This document shows positions 16,710 through 26,365 of a DNA stretch of 64,000 nt, in pieces. The stretch is from Myxococcales bacterium. GTDB taxonomy: Bacteria; Myxococcota_A; Bradymonadia; REDH01. Location of the stretch: assembly GCA_020633625.1 (NCBI GenBank), contig JACKDJ010000013.1, positions 47,784-111,783 of the forward strand. Direction: 5' to 3'. Each line of letters begins with the position of its first letter. The first letter of the stretch is position 1. The position numbers and the translations under genes were made by a program. Under the pieces are notes generated by a model. That model did no database searches and was not told the origin of the DNA. It was given only the letters and a program-made list of their open reading frames with translations.

Positions 16710-19478
16710 ATGGCCAAGCGCAACCGCCGCATCTCCCAGCCACTCGCCGTGATCGCGGTCGCCTTCGCGGCGCTCGCGCTGGCGCAGCTGTGGCTCGCGG
16801 CGCCGCTGCGTCTGGCCGGCTTTGCGCTCGATGCCGACCTGGCGATCGTGCCGGGTTCCCCGCTTCCGTCGCCAGACGTGCTGCCGGGCGATCGCGTCGT
16901 CGCCGTGAATCGTCAGCGGATCGCGACGCGCCGAGAGCTCGCCGCCGTGCTCTCCCGCGCGGTCCGCGGTGAGGCGACGGTGGTCATCGAGCAGCGTGGG
17001 CGCCTGAGGACGGCGACGCTCAGCCAGCTCCGCTTCGAGCGCGATCCTCCCCCCGACCTGGTGGATGCGTACTCGGTCGTCCGCGTCGACGAGCGTCGCT
17101 TCGCGGGGCGGGTGCCCGTCAGCGAGATCGGGGCGTTTCTGGCCGAAGCCGCGCCGACCCCGATCGAGGTCGAGTACGAGCTTCGCCGCACGCAAATCGA
17201 GGGGCCCGCAGCGATTCGTAGCTCCGCGCCGTCCGCGCTCGTGCTCGCCTGGCTGGCGCTGGGTGCGCTCGGTTTCTTCGGGGTCGCGCTGCTGGCGTCG
17301 CAGGGGCTGAGCCGCCGTCGTGACCTGCCGCACGCCGCGGCGACCGTCGCCTTGGGCGCGCTGGCATGCTCGGCACTGACGGCGACCGCCCTGGGGGCCA
17401 GCGCGGCACCGACGTTCGCTTTGTGGGCTGTGGCGGTGTTCGTCGTCTGGCGCGCGGTCGCGGCGGCGCGGGGTCCCGCGTCGGAGCGCGGCGCCTGGGT
17501 CTCGCTCGCGGGACCACTCGCGGCCGTCGCAGTGATCGGCGTCGCGTACGTCGCGGTGACGGCGGTCGGTCAGGACACGGTCGCCGGGCTGCTGCGCCAG
17601 GTGGCGCAGGGATTCGCGGCTGCGGCGGCGGTTGGGGCCGGCTTGGTCGTTGGCGACCTCGCAGGGAAGGGTGGGAGCGCCACGTCCCGGCGGCTCCGCG
17701 CGATCGCGGTTGGCGTCGGCGTGCTGGCCGGGGCGGCAGTCGCGGTCGCCGCGCCCGATCTCAGGCTCGAGTGGATGAGCTTCGCGTTGCTCGCGGCCGG
17801 GGCGGTCCTGTGGGCGGACGACGTCGCCGCCGCCGTCGGCCTTGCCGTCGATCCGCGGCGACATGTCGAAGGAGGAGGTGGGGAGTCCGGTCTGCTCGCC
17901 GCGCTGCAGCACCTGCAGGACGTGGCCCCGGCCGGAACTACCGCGCGCGCCTACGCCGGGGCCGACCGCGACTTCGTGGCAGTGTCGTCGGGCTCTGGCG
18001 CCGGAGGAGAGGCGCGCCTCGTCGCCGCACCCGCGTCCGAAGAGGTCGCGGCGCTGATGGCGATGCTCGCGACCGAAGGTGGGATGCTCCCTCGCGGTCC
18101 GCGATTGCACGGGCACGACGTGATCGAGGAGGACCCGTTCGAGGATGTGCAGGCGCGGCTCGGCGTCGTCGCGGCCGTTCCGCTCCGAGCGGCCGGGGCG
18201 GCAGGCCTGAGCGGATTCTTCGTCTTGAGCCAGGAGCCGGGCGGGGCGCCGGTCCACGAGGCGGCCGTCACGCTGTTCATCGACGCGATCGAGGAGGTCG
18301 AAGGCCCCCGTGTCTACGCCGAGCTCGGGATGCTGACCGCCGGCGCGCTCCTTGGCGTCGCGCGGGCGGTGGTGAAGGCGCGGCCGCCTCGCGAGGTCGA
18401 GCGTGAGGCGCCCCGAGCCCAGCCGACGCCATCGGCGCCACCGCCGGCCGTCGCGCTGGGCGCGCGCCTGGCGTCGGCCTCTGCGAGCGGCGCCGTGACA
18501 TCTGTGCGGGCGACCACGCTCGCGCCGCGTCCGCTCGCTGCCCCGGTCCCGGACGGACCCGGTCCCGACGCGACCGCGTGGATGCTCCACCTCAGCGAGT
18601 CCCTAGAGGCCCACTATCCGGTGAGCGACCCGGAGGCGCTCGACGACCGCGAGTGGCTCGCGTTGGCCTTTCTCCGCGAGTCCATCAAGCCAGCACTGAT
18701 CGTTGGGGAGCCCGGGGTCGGAAAGGAGTTCGTGGCGCGCGCCGTGCACGCCGCGATGTGGGGAGAGGCGCGCCGATTCGCGGTGATCGATTGTGCCCTT
18801 CGGCCTCCCTCGGTGGTCGAGGACGAGCTGTTCGGGGACGGAGACGAAGCCGGGCTCGTCGCGGCTGTGGCCGACGGTACGCTGATGCTGAAGCAGGCCT
18901 CTGCGCTCGGCCAGGACCGCCTCGTGCGGCTTGTGCCACGGCTGCTCCAGACGTCGGCGCGGGTCGTCTTCGCTGAGCGCTATCGCGGCGAGGAGCCGGG
19001 GATTCCGAAGTCGGTCCCGTCGGCGATCCGCGTCGCGGCGGAGGACCGGACGATCCACCTGACGCCGCTTCGCGACCGCCCCGAGGACGTTTCACGCTTC
19101 GCGACCTACCTGCTTCATCGTGCCGCGATGCAGTACGATCTGCCGCTGACAGAGCTCGATGGCGAAGCCGAGGATTGGCTCGCGTCGCAAGATCTGGCGT
19201 TGAACTTCGTCGAGCTGGAAGTGCTCGTAACGTCCGCGGCGCTTCGCGCCGGCGGCGGCGGGACCCTCCGCCGCGAGCACTTCGTTGGGCCGGATCGCGA
19301 GGCGGACGGCGCCCCGCTGCAGCAGGTCCTCGACCTGACTGGCGCCGAGAACGAGGAGCGCGACCAGATCCTCGCCGCGCTCCGCGAGGCAGAAGACAAC
19401 CGGACGCGCGCCGCCGAGCTGCTCGGCGTCACGCGCGGCAAGCTGCTTCGACGAATGAAGAAGTACGGACTCGACTGA
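16710..19478 (+). CDS. membrane-bound NtrC-like AAA+ protein with degenerate sigma54 motifs
   Basis: About 922 residues. Order: short N-terminal helix, PDZ-like segment (about 35-110, PGDRVVAVNRQRIATRREL), about seven to eight hydrophobic helices (about 170-400), a GAF-like region (about 405-580), a Pro/Ala linker, an AAA+ module (about 650-860) and a Fis-type helix-turn-helix at the end (NRTRAAELLGVTRGKLLRRM). Walker A is GEPGVGKE. The GAFTGA loop for sigma54 contact is replaced around ELFGDGDEAGLVAA, and Walker B is DGTLMLKQA instead of GGTLFLDEI. It therefore probably cannot activate sigma54 in the classical way. ATG 16710 gives a short basic N-terminus before the first helix. Confidence 0.8.
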   Translation: MAKRNRRISQPLAVIAVAFAALALAQLWLAAPLRLAGFALDADLAIVPGSPLPSPDVLPGDRVVAVNRQRIATRRELAAVLSRAVRGEATVVIEQRGRLRTATLSQLRFERDPPPDLVDAYSVVRVDERRFAGRVPVSEIGAFLAEAAPTPIEVEYELRRTQIEGPAAIRSSAPSALVLAWLALGALGFFGVALLASQGLSRRRDLPHAAATVALGALACSALTATALGASAAPTFALWAVAVFVVWRAVAAARGPASERGAWVSLAGPLAAVAVIGVAYVAVTAVGQDTVAGLLRQVAQGFAAAAAVGAGLVVGDLAGKGGSATSRRLRAIAVGVGVLAGAAVAVAAPDLRLEWMSFALLAAGAVLWADDVAAAVGLAVDPRRHVEGGGGESGLLAALQHLQDVAPAGTTARAYAGADRDFVAVSSGSGAGGEARLVAAPASEEVAALMAMLATEGGMLPRGPRLHGHDVIEEDPFEDVQARLGVVAAVPLRAAGAAGLSGFFVLSQEPGGAPVHEAAVTLFIDAIEEVEGPRVYAELGMLTAGALLGVARAVVKARPPREVEREAPRAQPTPSAPPPAVALGARLASASASGAVTSVRATTLAPRPLAAPVPDGPGPDATAWMLHLSESLEAHYPVSDPEALDDREWLALAFLRESIKPALIVGEPGVGKEFVARAVHAAMWGEARRFAVIDCALRPPSVVEDELFGDGDEAGLVAAVADGTLMLKQASALGQDRLVRLVPRLLQTSARVVFAERYRGEEPGIPKSVPSAIRVAAEDRTIHLTPLRDRPEDVSRFATYLLHRAAMQYDLPLTELDGEAEDWLASQDLALNFVELEVLVTSAALRAGGGGTLRREHFVGPDREADGAPLQQVLDLTGAENEERDQILAALREAEDNRTRAAELLGVTRGKLLRRMKKYGLD

Positions 19479-19542
19479 CGGCGCGGTGTTGCCGGGCGTC
19501 GCGCGGTGGGTAGGTTGGGGCTCCCCGCTCGCCGGAGAGTGC

Positions 19543-20118
19543 ATGCGCTGCTCGAAGTCCCCCGTCCGCCGAACTCGGCGTCTATTCGCGCTTGGTCTGG
19601 TTGGCCTCGGAGTCGGAACGGCCTGCCACCCCGTCTACCGCCTACCCGACCCGCCACCGCGTGAGGCGTGGGCGCACGTCGAGATCGATCCGTCGGCGGC
19701 GCGGGTGCAGAGCGACGAGGCGTTCACGGCGGCCCGCCGGGTCCTCGTCTCACTCTACGAGGCAGCGGGCGCAGGCGAGTGGGCCACGTTCGCCGAGGGT
19801 CTCTCCGCCGAGACGCGGGTCACGCTCGGGGGCGGCAACGCGGCGAACGCCGAGTCGGCGCTCGCGGCCGGGCGTGTGACCGTCGGCGGACGCGAGTGGG
19901 CCTTCGAGCCGATCGGTCTCCTGCTGCCACCCAACCCGACGGGGTTCTCCGACACGCGCGCAGGGGAACACGAGGAGGAGTCCGCGCGGCGCAAAGAGGT
20001 GTTCGTTGAGTCGGGCGACGAAGCGCGCCGCGTGGTGATGATCTGGGAGGGCGACGCGTGGCGCGTCCACGTGCCGCGCCTGCGGACTTCGGACCTCGCG
20101 CCCGTGGCGGCTCGATGA
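19543..20118 (+). CDS. putative lipoprotein of unknown function
   Basis: About 191 residues. Basic N-terminus, hydrophobic stretch and lipobox-like VGTAC place it as a lipoprotein. ATG 19543 is preceded by GGAGAG. The rest has no motif I recognise; it contains an NTF2- or SnoaL-like feel (EAFTAARRVLVSLYEAAGAG) but this is weak. The stop overlaps the next gene by four bases. Confidence 0.7.
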   Translation: MRCSKSPVRRTRRLFALGLVGLGVGTACHPVYRLPDPPPREAWAHVEIDPSAARVQSDEAFTAARRVLVSLYEAAGAGEWATFAEGLSAETRVTLGGGNAANAESALAAGRVTVGGREWAFEPIGLLLPPNPTGFSDTRAGEHEEESARRKEVFVESGDEARRVVMIWEGDAWRVHVPRLRTSDLAPVAAR

Positions 20119-20795
20119 GTGTGGCTGGGCTCTCTGATGGTCCCGCATCTGCCGCGGAGCTAGCCGCGGACGAGGCCGCCGAACGGGCCGCGCGTGGCGA
20201 GATCGCATTCGAGGACCACGTCGAGCGCCCGATCGCACTCGAGCCGCGTCCGCGGACGCTCTTGATCGTCGACCGGCGCGAGTCGGAACGTGGTCGCCCG
20301 CTGCATCGGGTGGGATGGGCCATCGTCGCGCTGGTGGTCGGTTGGCTTGCGTACGTTGGCACCGGGGTGCTCGACGACCTGGGGGTGATGACCGCCGCCT
20401 TCGCCGTCCTCGTTGTGGGGTTGATACTGGTGCGGCGTGGACGGCCCGTCGTAGAGACGCGTGAAGTGCCGCTGCTTTGGATGAACAGCTCGCTCCGGGT
20501 GCTGCGTCTGCGGGAGAGCGCGGAACAGGCGGACCTGATGCAGAGCTCGACGATCCCGTTCGAGGAAGTCCGCGAGGTGCTTTACGCCACGCGAAACGTG
20601 CCGCTGCCGGGCGACGCCGGCGGCGCGTCGGTCGACGCCGCCGCAGTGTTCCTTCGCCTGTGGGACGGGACGGTCTGGCCGGTGATCTCGTCGACGTTGG
20701 CGAAGGGGCCGGCGTTCGCCGTCGCGACGGGCGTCGCGATCCGGCTGAACGTTGGGGTCAAGCAGGTCGGCGCAGGCTGGTCTGCCCGAGAGTAG
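20115..20795 (+). CDS. two-helix membrane protein of unknown function
   Basis: About 226 residues. An N-terminal cytoplasmic acidic region (1-65) precedes two adjacent hydrophobic helices (about 72-88 and 93-107), then a soluble domain of about 115 residues. The arrangement resembles bacterial PH-like membrane proteins, but no clear motif supports that. Start ATG overlaps the previous stop (ATGA), so it is cotranscribed with the lipoprotein gene upstream. Confidence 0.65.
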   Translation: MSVAGLSDGPASAAELAADEAAERAARGEIAFEDHVERPIALEPRPRTLLIVDRRESERGRPLHRVGWAIVALVVGWLAYVGTGVLDDLGVMTAAFAVLVVGLILVRRGRPVVETREVPLLWMNSSLRVLRLRESAEQADLMQSSTIPFEEVREVLYATRNVPLPGDAGGASVDAAAVFLRLWDGTVWPVISSTLAKGPAFAVATGVAIRLNVGVKQVGAGWSARE

Positions 20796-20812
20796 CCCGG
20801 CCTGCGCGTGCA

Positions 20813-20842
20813 TTGACAGCGTCGGTCGCTTCACGCGATACG
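20813..20842 (+). promoter_or_regulatory. candidate promoter for the PEGA-domain kinase gene
   Basis: A perfect TTGACA at 20813-20818 is followed after 18 bases by GATACG (20837-20842), 27 bases before the GTG start at 20870. Confidence 0.45.
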
Positions 20843-20869
20843 TAACGCTGCCCCAGACCCCATGACGCC

Positions 20870-22984
20870 GTGATCTTCAACAAGCGTTTCGGACGGTACA
20901 CGCTCGTCAAAAAGCTCGCGATGGGGGGCATGGCCGAGGTCTACCTCGGGCTCAAGCGCGGCCCGGACCGGTTCGAGAAGCTCGTCGCGCTCAAGATGCT
21001 CCACACGCATCTGGCCGACGACCCGGCGCACGTCGAGATGTTCTACCGCGAGGCGCGGCTCGGAGGCGTCTTCGACCACCCGAACCTCATCCGGGTGTTC
21101 GACGCCGACGTCATCGACTCGCGTCACGCGATGCTCATGGAGTTCGTGCCGGGGCAGACCGTGGAGGCCCTCGCGACGCGGCTACGCGAGCGTGGCGAGT
21201 CGCTGCCGGCGCCGATGGCCCTGGCGATCGTCTCCGACGCGGCGAACGGTCTCCACCACGCGCACACCGCACGTGACCTCGACGGCACCGCGCTGAACGT
21301 CGTGCATCGCGACATCAGCCCGCAGAACATCCTGGTCGGTCACGACGGCTCGGTGCGCGTCTTCGACTTCGGCGTCGCGGTCGCGTCGACCGCGTCGGGC
21401 CAGGGGCAGCTCGCGGGCAAGACGGCGTACATGTCGCCGGAGCAGTGCCGCGGAAAGAACGTCGACGCCCGCAGCGACGTGTTCGCGCTCGGCATCGTGC
21501 TCCACGAACTGCTGTGTGGGCAGCCGCTGTTCAAGCGCGAGAACCACATCAAGTCGATCCGCGCGATCACCGAGGAGGACGCGCCGGCCCCGAGCACACT
21601 CCGTGAAGGCCTCGACCCGGCCATCGACGCGATCGTCAGCAAGGCGCTCAGCCGCGAGGTCGCCGACCGGTACGCCTCTGCGTGGGAGCTGCACGTCGCG
21701 CTCGCCGACTACCTCGCTCACCACGAACTCGTCGTGCACGAGCGCGAGGTCGCCGCCCTCGTCGACAGTCAGTTCAAGGCGGAAAACGAGGAGATCTCTG
21801 CGGTCGTCCAGAAGATCCTGCTCGCGCCCGAGCAGTCGGACGCCACGATCGACCTGTCGACCTTCGACCTCAAGGCCGCCGCGAAGCAGGCCGACGTCGG
21901 AATCCAGACACGCCTCGAGAGCGACGGAGGCGACTCGCCGCTCGCGAAGGCCGCCAGCGAGAGCCTCAGGCCCGCGAGCGCGCCGCTCGACGGAGTCGCG
22001 AACGCAGCGCTGATGGACCAGCTCTCTCGCGCGCGCCGGCGTGGCACGCTCCTCACCGTCGTCGCGCTCTTCGCTGTCGCCCTCGCCCTCGCCGCATGGC
22101 TGCGCCCGCGGCCCCCGGCGATGGAGGCCGCCGCGCCGGTCGCCGCCGGCCCGTCGCTGGTCGAGGTGCCCGTGGAGTCCATCCCGCCCGGCGCGACCAT
22201 CACGGTCGACGGCGTCGACCGTGGAGAGCGGACCCCCGCGCGAATCTTGCTGGCTGGAGATCAGAGCGTCGTCCTCGGACTCTCGCTCGACGGCTACGTC
22301 TCGCAACAGGTGCCCCTCACGCCGAGCGCGTCGAACCCGACCGCCGCCCGCGTCACCGCCGAGCTGCAGATCGACCCAGACTCGGCGCTCGCGCCGATCG
22401 GCGCCGTCAGGATCGTCGTGAACCCGCCCGACGCGGAGGTGTTCGTCGACGGCGACCGCGCAGGAGCCGGCTCCCCCGTGCTCGTAGAGGGGCTCGTCTT
22501 GAACCGGGAACACCAGCTCCGCGTCGCGAAGCAGGGGTACGAGACGCTGCACTTCCCGGTCACACTCGACAACGCCGACATCCTCGAGATCCAGCTCGAC
22601 CTCGCAGAGGCGGTCGAGCTCGGCACCGTCACGATCACGTCACGCCCGCCCCGCGCGGAGGTCTTCATCAACGGTGACCGGGTTGGCGAGACGCCCATCG
22701 AGCGACTCGAGCTGCCCGCCAACCAGACGTACACCGTCGAGGTGCGGCGCGCCGGTGCTCCGCGTTGGCGTCGCGCGATCGTGCTGCGCGCCGGAGCCGA
22801 TGAGACGCTGCTCGCGGACCTCGGCGTCCGCGACGACGCGGCAGAGCCGACCGCTGCCCCGGCGACCGGCGAGCCGGCGACGGGCCGCCCGGCGACGCCG
22901 ACGGCAGAGCCCACGCCGACTCCCGAGCCCGAACCGGTCCCCGAGCCGGAGCCGGAGCCGCGATACCAGCTGCTCACCGACTGA
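20870..22984 (+). CDS. serine/threonine protein kinase with transmembrane helix and three PEGA domains
   Basis: 704 residues. The Hanks-type kinase domain occupies about 5-280: glycine loop GGMAEVYLG, Lys in VALKML, catalytic HRDISPQNILV, DFG as FDFGVA, and the MSPEQCRG activation segment. A single membrane helix lies at about 390-408. The extracytoplasmic part holds three PEGA-like beta domains (about 425-480, 503-570 and 585-640), with repeats such as PPGATITVDG, PPDAEVFVDG and PPRAEVFING. The protein ends in a Pro/Glu/Thr-rich tail. Such kinases are abundant in Myxococcota; the signal and substrates are unknown. Starts at GTG. Confidence 0.93.
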   Translation: MIFNKRFGRYTLVKKLAMGGMAEVYLGLKRGPDRFEKLVALKMLHTHLADDPAHVEMFYREARLGGVFDHPNLIRVFDADVIDSRHAMLMEFVPGQTVEALATRLRERGESLPAPMALAIVSDAANGLHHAHTARDLDGTALNVVHRDISPQNILVGHDGSVRVFDFGVAVASTASGQGQLAGKTAYMSPEQCRGKNVDARSDVFALGIVLHELLCGQPLFKRENHIKSIRAITEEDAPAPSTLREGLDPAIDAIVSKALSREVADRYASAWELHVALADYLAHHELVVHEREVAALVDSQFKAENEEISAVVQKILLAPEQSDATIDLSTFDLKAAAKQADVGIQTRLESDGGDSPLAKAASESLRPASAPLDGVANAALMDQLSRARRRGTLLTVVALFAVALALAAWLRPRPPAMEAAAPVAAGPSLVEVPVESIPPGATITVDGVDRGERTPARILLAGDQSVVLGLSLDGYVSQQVPLTPSASNPTAARVTAELQIDPDSALAPIGAVRIVVNPPDAEVFVDGDRAGAGSPVLVEGLVLNREHQLRVAKQGYETLHFPVTLDNADILEIQLDLAEAVELGTVTITSRPPRAEVFINGDRVGETPIERLELPANQTYTVEVRRAGAPRWRRAIVLRAGADETLLADLGVRDDAAEPTAAPATGEPATGRPATPTAEPTPTPEPEPVPEPEPEPRYQLLTD

Positions 22985-23061
22985 GGAGCGTCTGCGTCGG
23001 CGGCGGCGCGTCGGGCGTCAGCGCCGGCACCGATCGCTGCGTCGAATGCCGCGGTCTCCGA

Positions 23062-25695
23062 TCAGCCGCCTAGCTGCGCGACCGCGGCGGTGAACGCGCC
23101 GAGCGCACGCTCGATGCCGCCGACGTCCTGCCCACCCGCCTGCGCCAGGGTTGGCTTTCCGCCCCCCTTACCGCCGACCTCCGCGGCCGCCACCGCGACG
23201 AGGCGACCAGCGTTCGCGCCCTTCGCGACCGCAGCGTCGGTGGCAATTGCGATGAGCGCGGGCTTGTCATCGATGGCACCGACGAGCAGGGCCACCGCGG
23301 GACCCGTCAGTCGGTCCCGGAGGGCGTCGGCGATCGCGAGTAGCTCGCTGCGGGTCGACGCAGAAGACCGCGCGGCCACGAGCGCAAACCCGCCGACGCT
23401 CCGCGCCGCCGCGACGAGCTCCGCGGCGACGCCGCCTGCCTGAGCCACAGTGAGCGCCTCGACCCGCCGCTCGAGCTCCCGATTCTCGGTGAGCAGACGC
23501 TGAATCTTCTCTTCGATCGCGCCGACGGGCGCGCGGAGAAGGTCGGCGATCTCGGCGATGCGCGCACGCTCGGCTTCCGCGTGCTCGAACGCGCGCTCAT
23601 TCGTGACGGCCTCGATCCGCCGAACCCCGGCCGCGACGCCGCTCTCGGAGACGATGCGCAGGTAAGCGATGTCGTTGGTCTCGCGGACGTGTGTCCCGCC
23701 GCAGAGCTCGGTCGATGTGCCCGGGACCTCGATGACGCGAACCTCGGCGCCGTACTTCTCGCCGAAGATCATCATCGCCCCCATCCGCTCGGCGTCTTCG
23801 AGCCGAACGTTGAGGTGCGTCTTGATCGGTGCGTTCTCGCGGATGCGGCTGTTCACCCATGCCTCGATCGCTCGAAGCTTGTCGGTCGCCACGGGCTGGT
23901 CGTGCGAGAAGTCGAACCGAAGGCGCTCGGCCGAGACGTGCGAGCCGGCCTGGAAGGCGGTCTCGCTGACGAACTTATGGAGCGCGGCGTGCAGCAGGTG
24001 CGTCGCGGTGTGGTTGCAGGCCGTGAGGTGCCGCAGCTCTGCGTCGACCGTCGCGGCGACGGGCTTGCGCAGCTTCTCTGCCGCGAGGTGGCCGTTGATC
24101 ACCTCGCACACATGCGTGATCCCGGCCGTCGTCTTGCGCGTGTCGACGACGCGGAGCTCGAGGGTGCCGTCCTCGGAGAGGAGGGTGCCGCGGTCACCGA
24201 CCTGTCCGCCGGACTCGGCGTAGAAGGGCGTCTCGCGCAGACAGACCTCCACGCGGCCGCTCTCGTCGGTGCGGTACCGGAGGACGTCGCTGACGGCGGT
24301 CAGATGCTCGTAGCCGACGAATGTGTCGGCCGCGCCGTCCATGAGGATGACCCACTCCCCGGCGCCGGCGTAGCGGTCGTCGGCGGCGCGGCTGCGCTCG
24401 CGCTGTGCCTGCATCGCGGCTTGGTAGCCGTTCTTGTCGATACTCAGGCCGCGCTCTTCTGCCATGATCTCAGTAAGATCCGGCGGAAAACCGAACGTGT
24501 CGTAGAGCTTGAAGACCGAGTCGCCGTCGATCACCTTGCGTCCGGCCGCCGTCGTGTCGGCGGCGACGGACTCGAACAGCTCGATGCCGCGGTCGATCGT
24601 GCGGAAGAACCGCGCCTCCTCGGTGCGAATGATGGTCTTCGCCTCGGAGCCCTTCAGTCGCAGCTCGGGATAGACGTGCTGGAACGTCTCGATGACCGCG
24701 TCTGCGACGTCGCAGAGGAAGGGGGCGCCGAAGCCGAGCTCGCGGCCGTGCCGCACCGCGCGACGGAGGATGCGGCGCAGGACGTACCCGCGCCCCTCGT
24801 TCGAGAAGGTCGCGCCGTCGCAGACGCTGAACGTGACGGTGCGAACGTGGTCGGCGATGACGCAGTAGGCCGTGAAGTCCGGGCGCCCGTGGAGGTCTGC
24901 GGCGGCGACGTGCTCGCCGGTGAGCAGCGCGTGGGTGCGCTCGAGGATCGGGCCGAAGAGGCCGGTCTGGAAGACGTTGTCGACGCCCGCCAGGATCGCC
25001 GCGACGCGGTCGAGGCCCATGCCCGTGTCGACGGACTGCATCGGCAGCGGCGTCAGGTCGCCGGTCTCTTCGGCGTTCGACTCCATGAAGACCAGGTTCC
25101 AGATCTCCATGAACCGCTCGTCGTCGAAGCCGGGTTCCCATGGCTCCGGCCCGCGCTCGGGGTGGTGGTCGTAGTAGATCTCGGTGCAAGGACCGCACGG
25201 GCCGGTCGGCCCCATCGCCCAGAAGTTGTCGGACGTGAGCTTGACGATGCGCGTCGGCGCGAGCCCGACGACCTCGTTCCAGATTCGGTAGCTGTCGGCG
25301 TCGTCGACGTGGACGGAGACATACAGGCGGTCCCGGTCGAGCTTCAGGCGGTCGAGCACGAACTCCCACGCCCAGAGGATGGCTTCGCGCTTGTAGTACT
25401 CGCCGAACGACCAGTTCCCGAGCATCTCGAAGAACGTCAGGTGCCGCCCGTCCTTGCCGACCTCGTCGAGGTCGTTGTGCTTGCCACCGGCCCGAATGCA
25501 CTTCTGCACGCTGGCCGCCCGCACATAGTCTCGCTTCTCCAGCCCGAGGAGGACGTCCTTGAACTGGTTCATCCCGGCGTTGGTGAACAGCAGCGTCGGG
25601 TCGCCCTCGGGGACGACGGGCGACGACGCGACCACGCGGTGTTGCTTGGATGCGAAGAAGTCGAGGTATGCGGCGCGAAGCTGGTCGGGCGTCAT
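23062..25695 (-). CDS. alaS: alanine--tRNA ligase
   Basis: Class II aminoacyl-tRNA synthetase, 877 residues, full length. The N-terminal catalytic domain begins with LRAAYLDFFASKQHRVVASS and includes TNAGMNQFKDVLLG and the FFEMLGNWSFGEYYK motif. The editing domain keeps the zinc/substrate ligands in HTATHLLHAAL and CGGTHVRETND. The C-terminal DHHA1 domain contains the glycine-rich GGKGGGKP. ATG 25695. slyD lies 36 bases upstream in the same direction. Confidence 0.97.
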   Translation of the reverse strand: MTPDQLRAAYLDFFASKQHRVVASSPVVPEGDPTLLFTNAGMNQFKDVLLGLEKRDYVRAASVQKCIRAGGKHNDLDEVGKDGRHLTFFEMLGNWSFGEYYKREAILWAWEFVLDRLKLDRDRLYVSVHVDDADSYRIWNEVVGLAPTRIVKLTSDNFWAMGPTGPCGPCTEIYYDHHPERGPEPWEPGFDDERFMEIWNLVFMESNAEETGDLTPLPMQSVDTGMGLDRVAAILAGVDNVFQTGLFGPILERTHALLTGEHVAAADLHGRPDFTAYCVIADHVRTVTFSVCDGATFSNEGRGYVLRRILRRAVRHGRELGFGAPFLCDVADAVIETFQHVYPELRLKGSEAKTIIRTEEARFFRTIDRGIELFESVAADTTAAGRKVIDGDSVFKLYDTFGFPPDLTEIMAEERGLSIDKNGYQAAMQAQRERSRAADDRYAGAGEWVILMDGAADTFVGYEHLTAVSDVLRYRTDESGRVEVCLRETPFYAESGGQVGDRGTLLSEDGTLELRVVDTRKTTAGITHVCEVINGHLAAEKLRKPVAATVDAELRHLTACNHTATHLLHAALHKFVSETAFQAGSHVSAERLRFDFSHDQPVATDKLRAIEAWVNSRIRENAPIKTHLNVRLEDAERMGAMMIFGEKYGAEVRVIEVPGTSTELCGGTHVRETNDIAYLRIVSESGVAAGVRRIEAVTNERAFEHAEAERARIAEIADLLRAPVGAIEEKIQRLLTENRELERRVEALTVAQAGGVAAELVAAARSVGGFALVAARSSASTRSELLAIADALRDRLTGPAVALLVGAIDDKPALIAIATDAAVAKGANAGRLVAVAAAEVGGKGGGKPTLAQAGGQDVGGIERALGAFTAAVAQLGG

Positions 25696-25731
25696 CGGTG
25701 GTCGTTGGGGTGTAGGGGAGGGCGACCGGGG

Positions 25732-26235
25732 TCAGTCCTCGTCGACTTCGAAGTCGTCGCCGTCGAGCCCGTGGGGGTGACCGTGCTCGATCTCCTCGCG
25801 CGTCGCGTCGCGGACCGACACGACCTCGACGGTGAAGACCAGCGTCTCGTCGGCAAGCGGGTGATTGTGATCGACGAGGACCGTGTCGCCCTCGACGTCG
25901 AAGATCCAGACGGGGGCCTCCGAGCCGTCTTCGGCTTCTGCGACGAACTCCATGCCGGGCTCGAGCTCGGCGTCGTCGGGGAACTCGGAGCGCGGCACTT
26001 CCTGTGGCGGGAGGCCGTCGTGGAGCCCGTAGCCCTCCTCGGGGGGCACGGTGACGGTGAACTTGTCACCGACCTTCTTCCCGGCGAGCGCGGCCTCGAG
26101 CCCGGGGACGATGTTCTCGGCGCCGTGGAGGTACGGCATCGGGCCGTCTTCCTCGGTGGTGTCGAGGACCTCTCCCTCTTCGTCGGTCATTGTGAAGTGG
26201 ATGGCGACGACCTTTCCGTCCTGGACTGTGCTCAC
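25732..26235 (-). CDS. slyD: FKBP-type peptidyl-prolyl isomerase SlyD-like
   Basis: 167 residues. The FKBP fold starts directly (VAIHFTMTDEEGEVLDTT) and carries the inserted IF chaperone flap of SlyD (PEEGYGLHDGLPPQEVPR). Proline isomerase and chaperone roles are expected in the cytoplasm. The tail is short and acidic with only two His (HGHPHG), so the long metal-binding His/Cys tail of E. coli SlyD is missing. GTG start. Upstream of alaS in the same direction. Confidence 0.92.
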   Translation of the reverse strand: MSTVQDGKVVAIHFTMTDEEGEVLDTTEEDGPMPYLHGAENIVPGLEAALAGKKVGDKFTVTVPPEEGYGLHDGLPPQEVPRSEFPDDAELEPGMEFVAEAEDGSEAPVWIFDVEGDTVLVDHNHPLADETLVFTVEVVSVRDATREEIEHGHPHGLDGDDFEVDED

Positions 26236-26365
26236 GGTGCTCCTGTGGCTTCGGGTCGCGTCGCCATAGCCGCACGAGTGCGTTGGCGCAATCGTGCATG
26301 TCGGATCGACGCGCGTGCCGATCCGGGAGTTGCGCGTCGGCGCGATCCGCGCGACTGTCGCCCCG

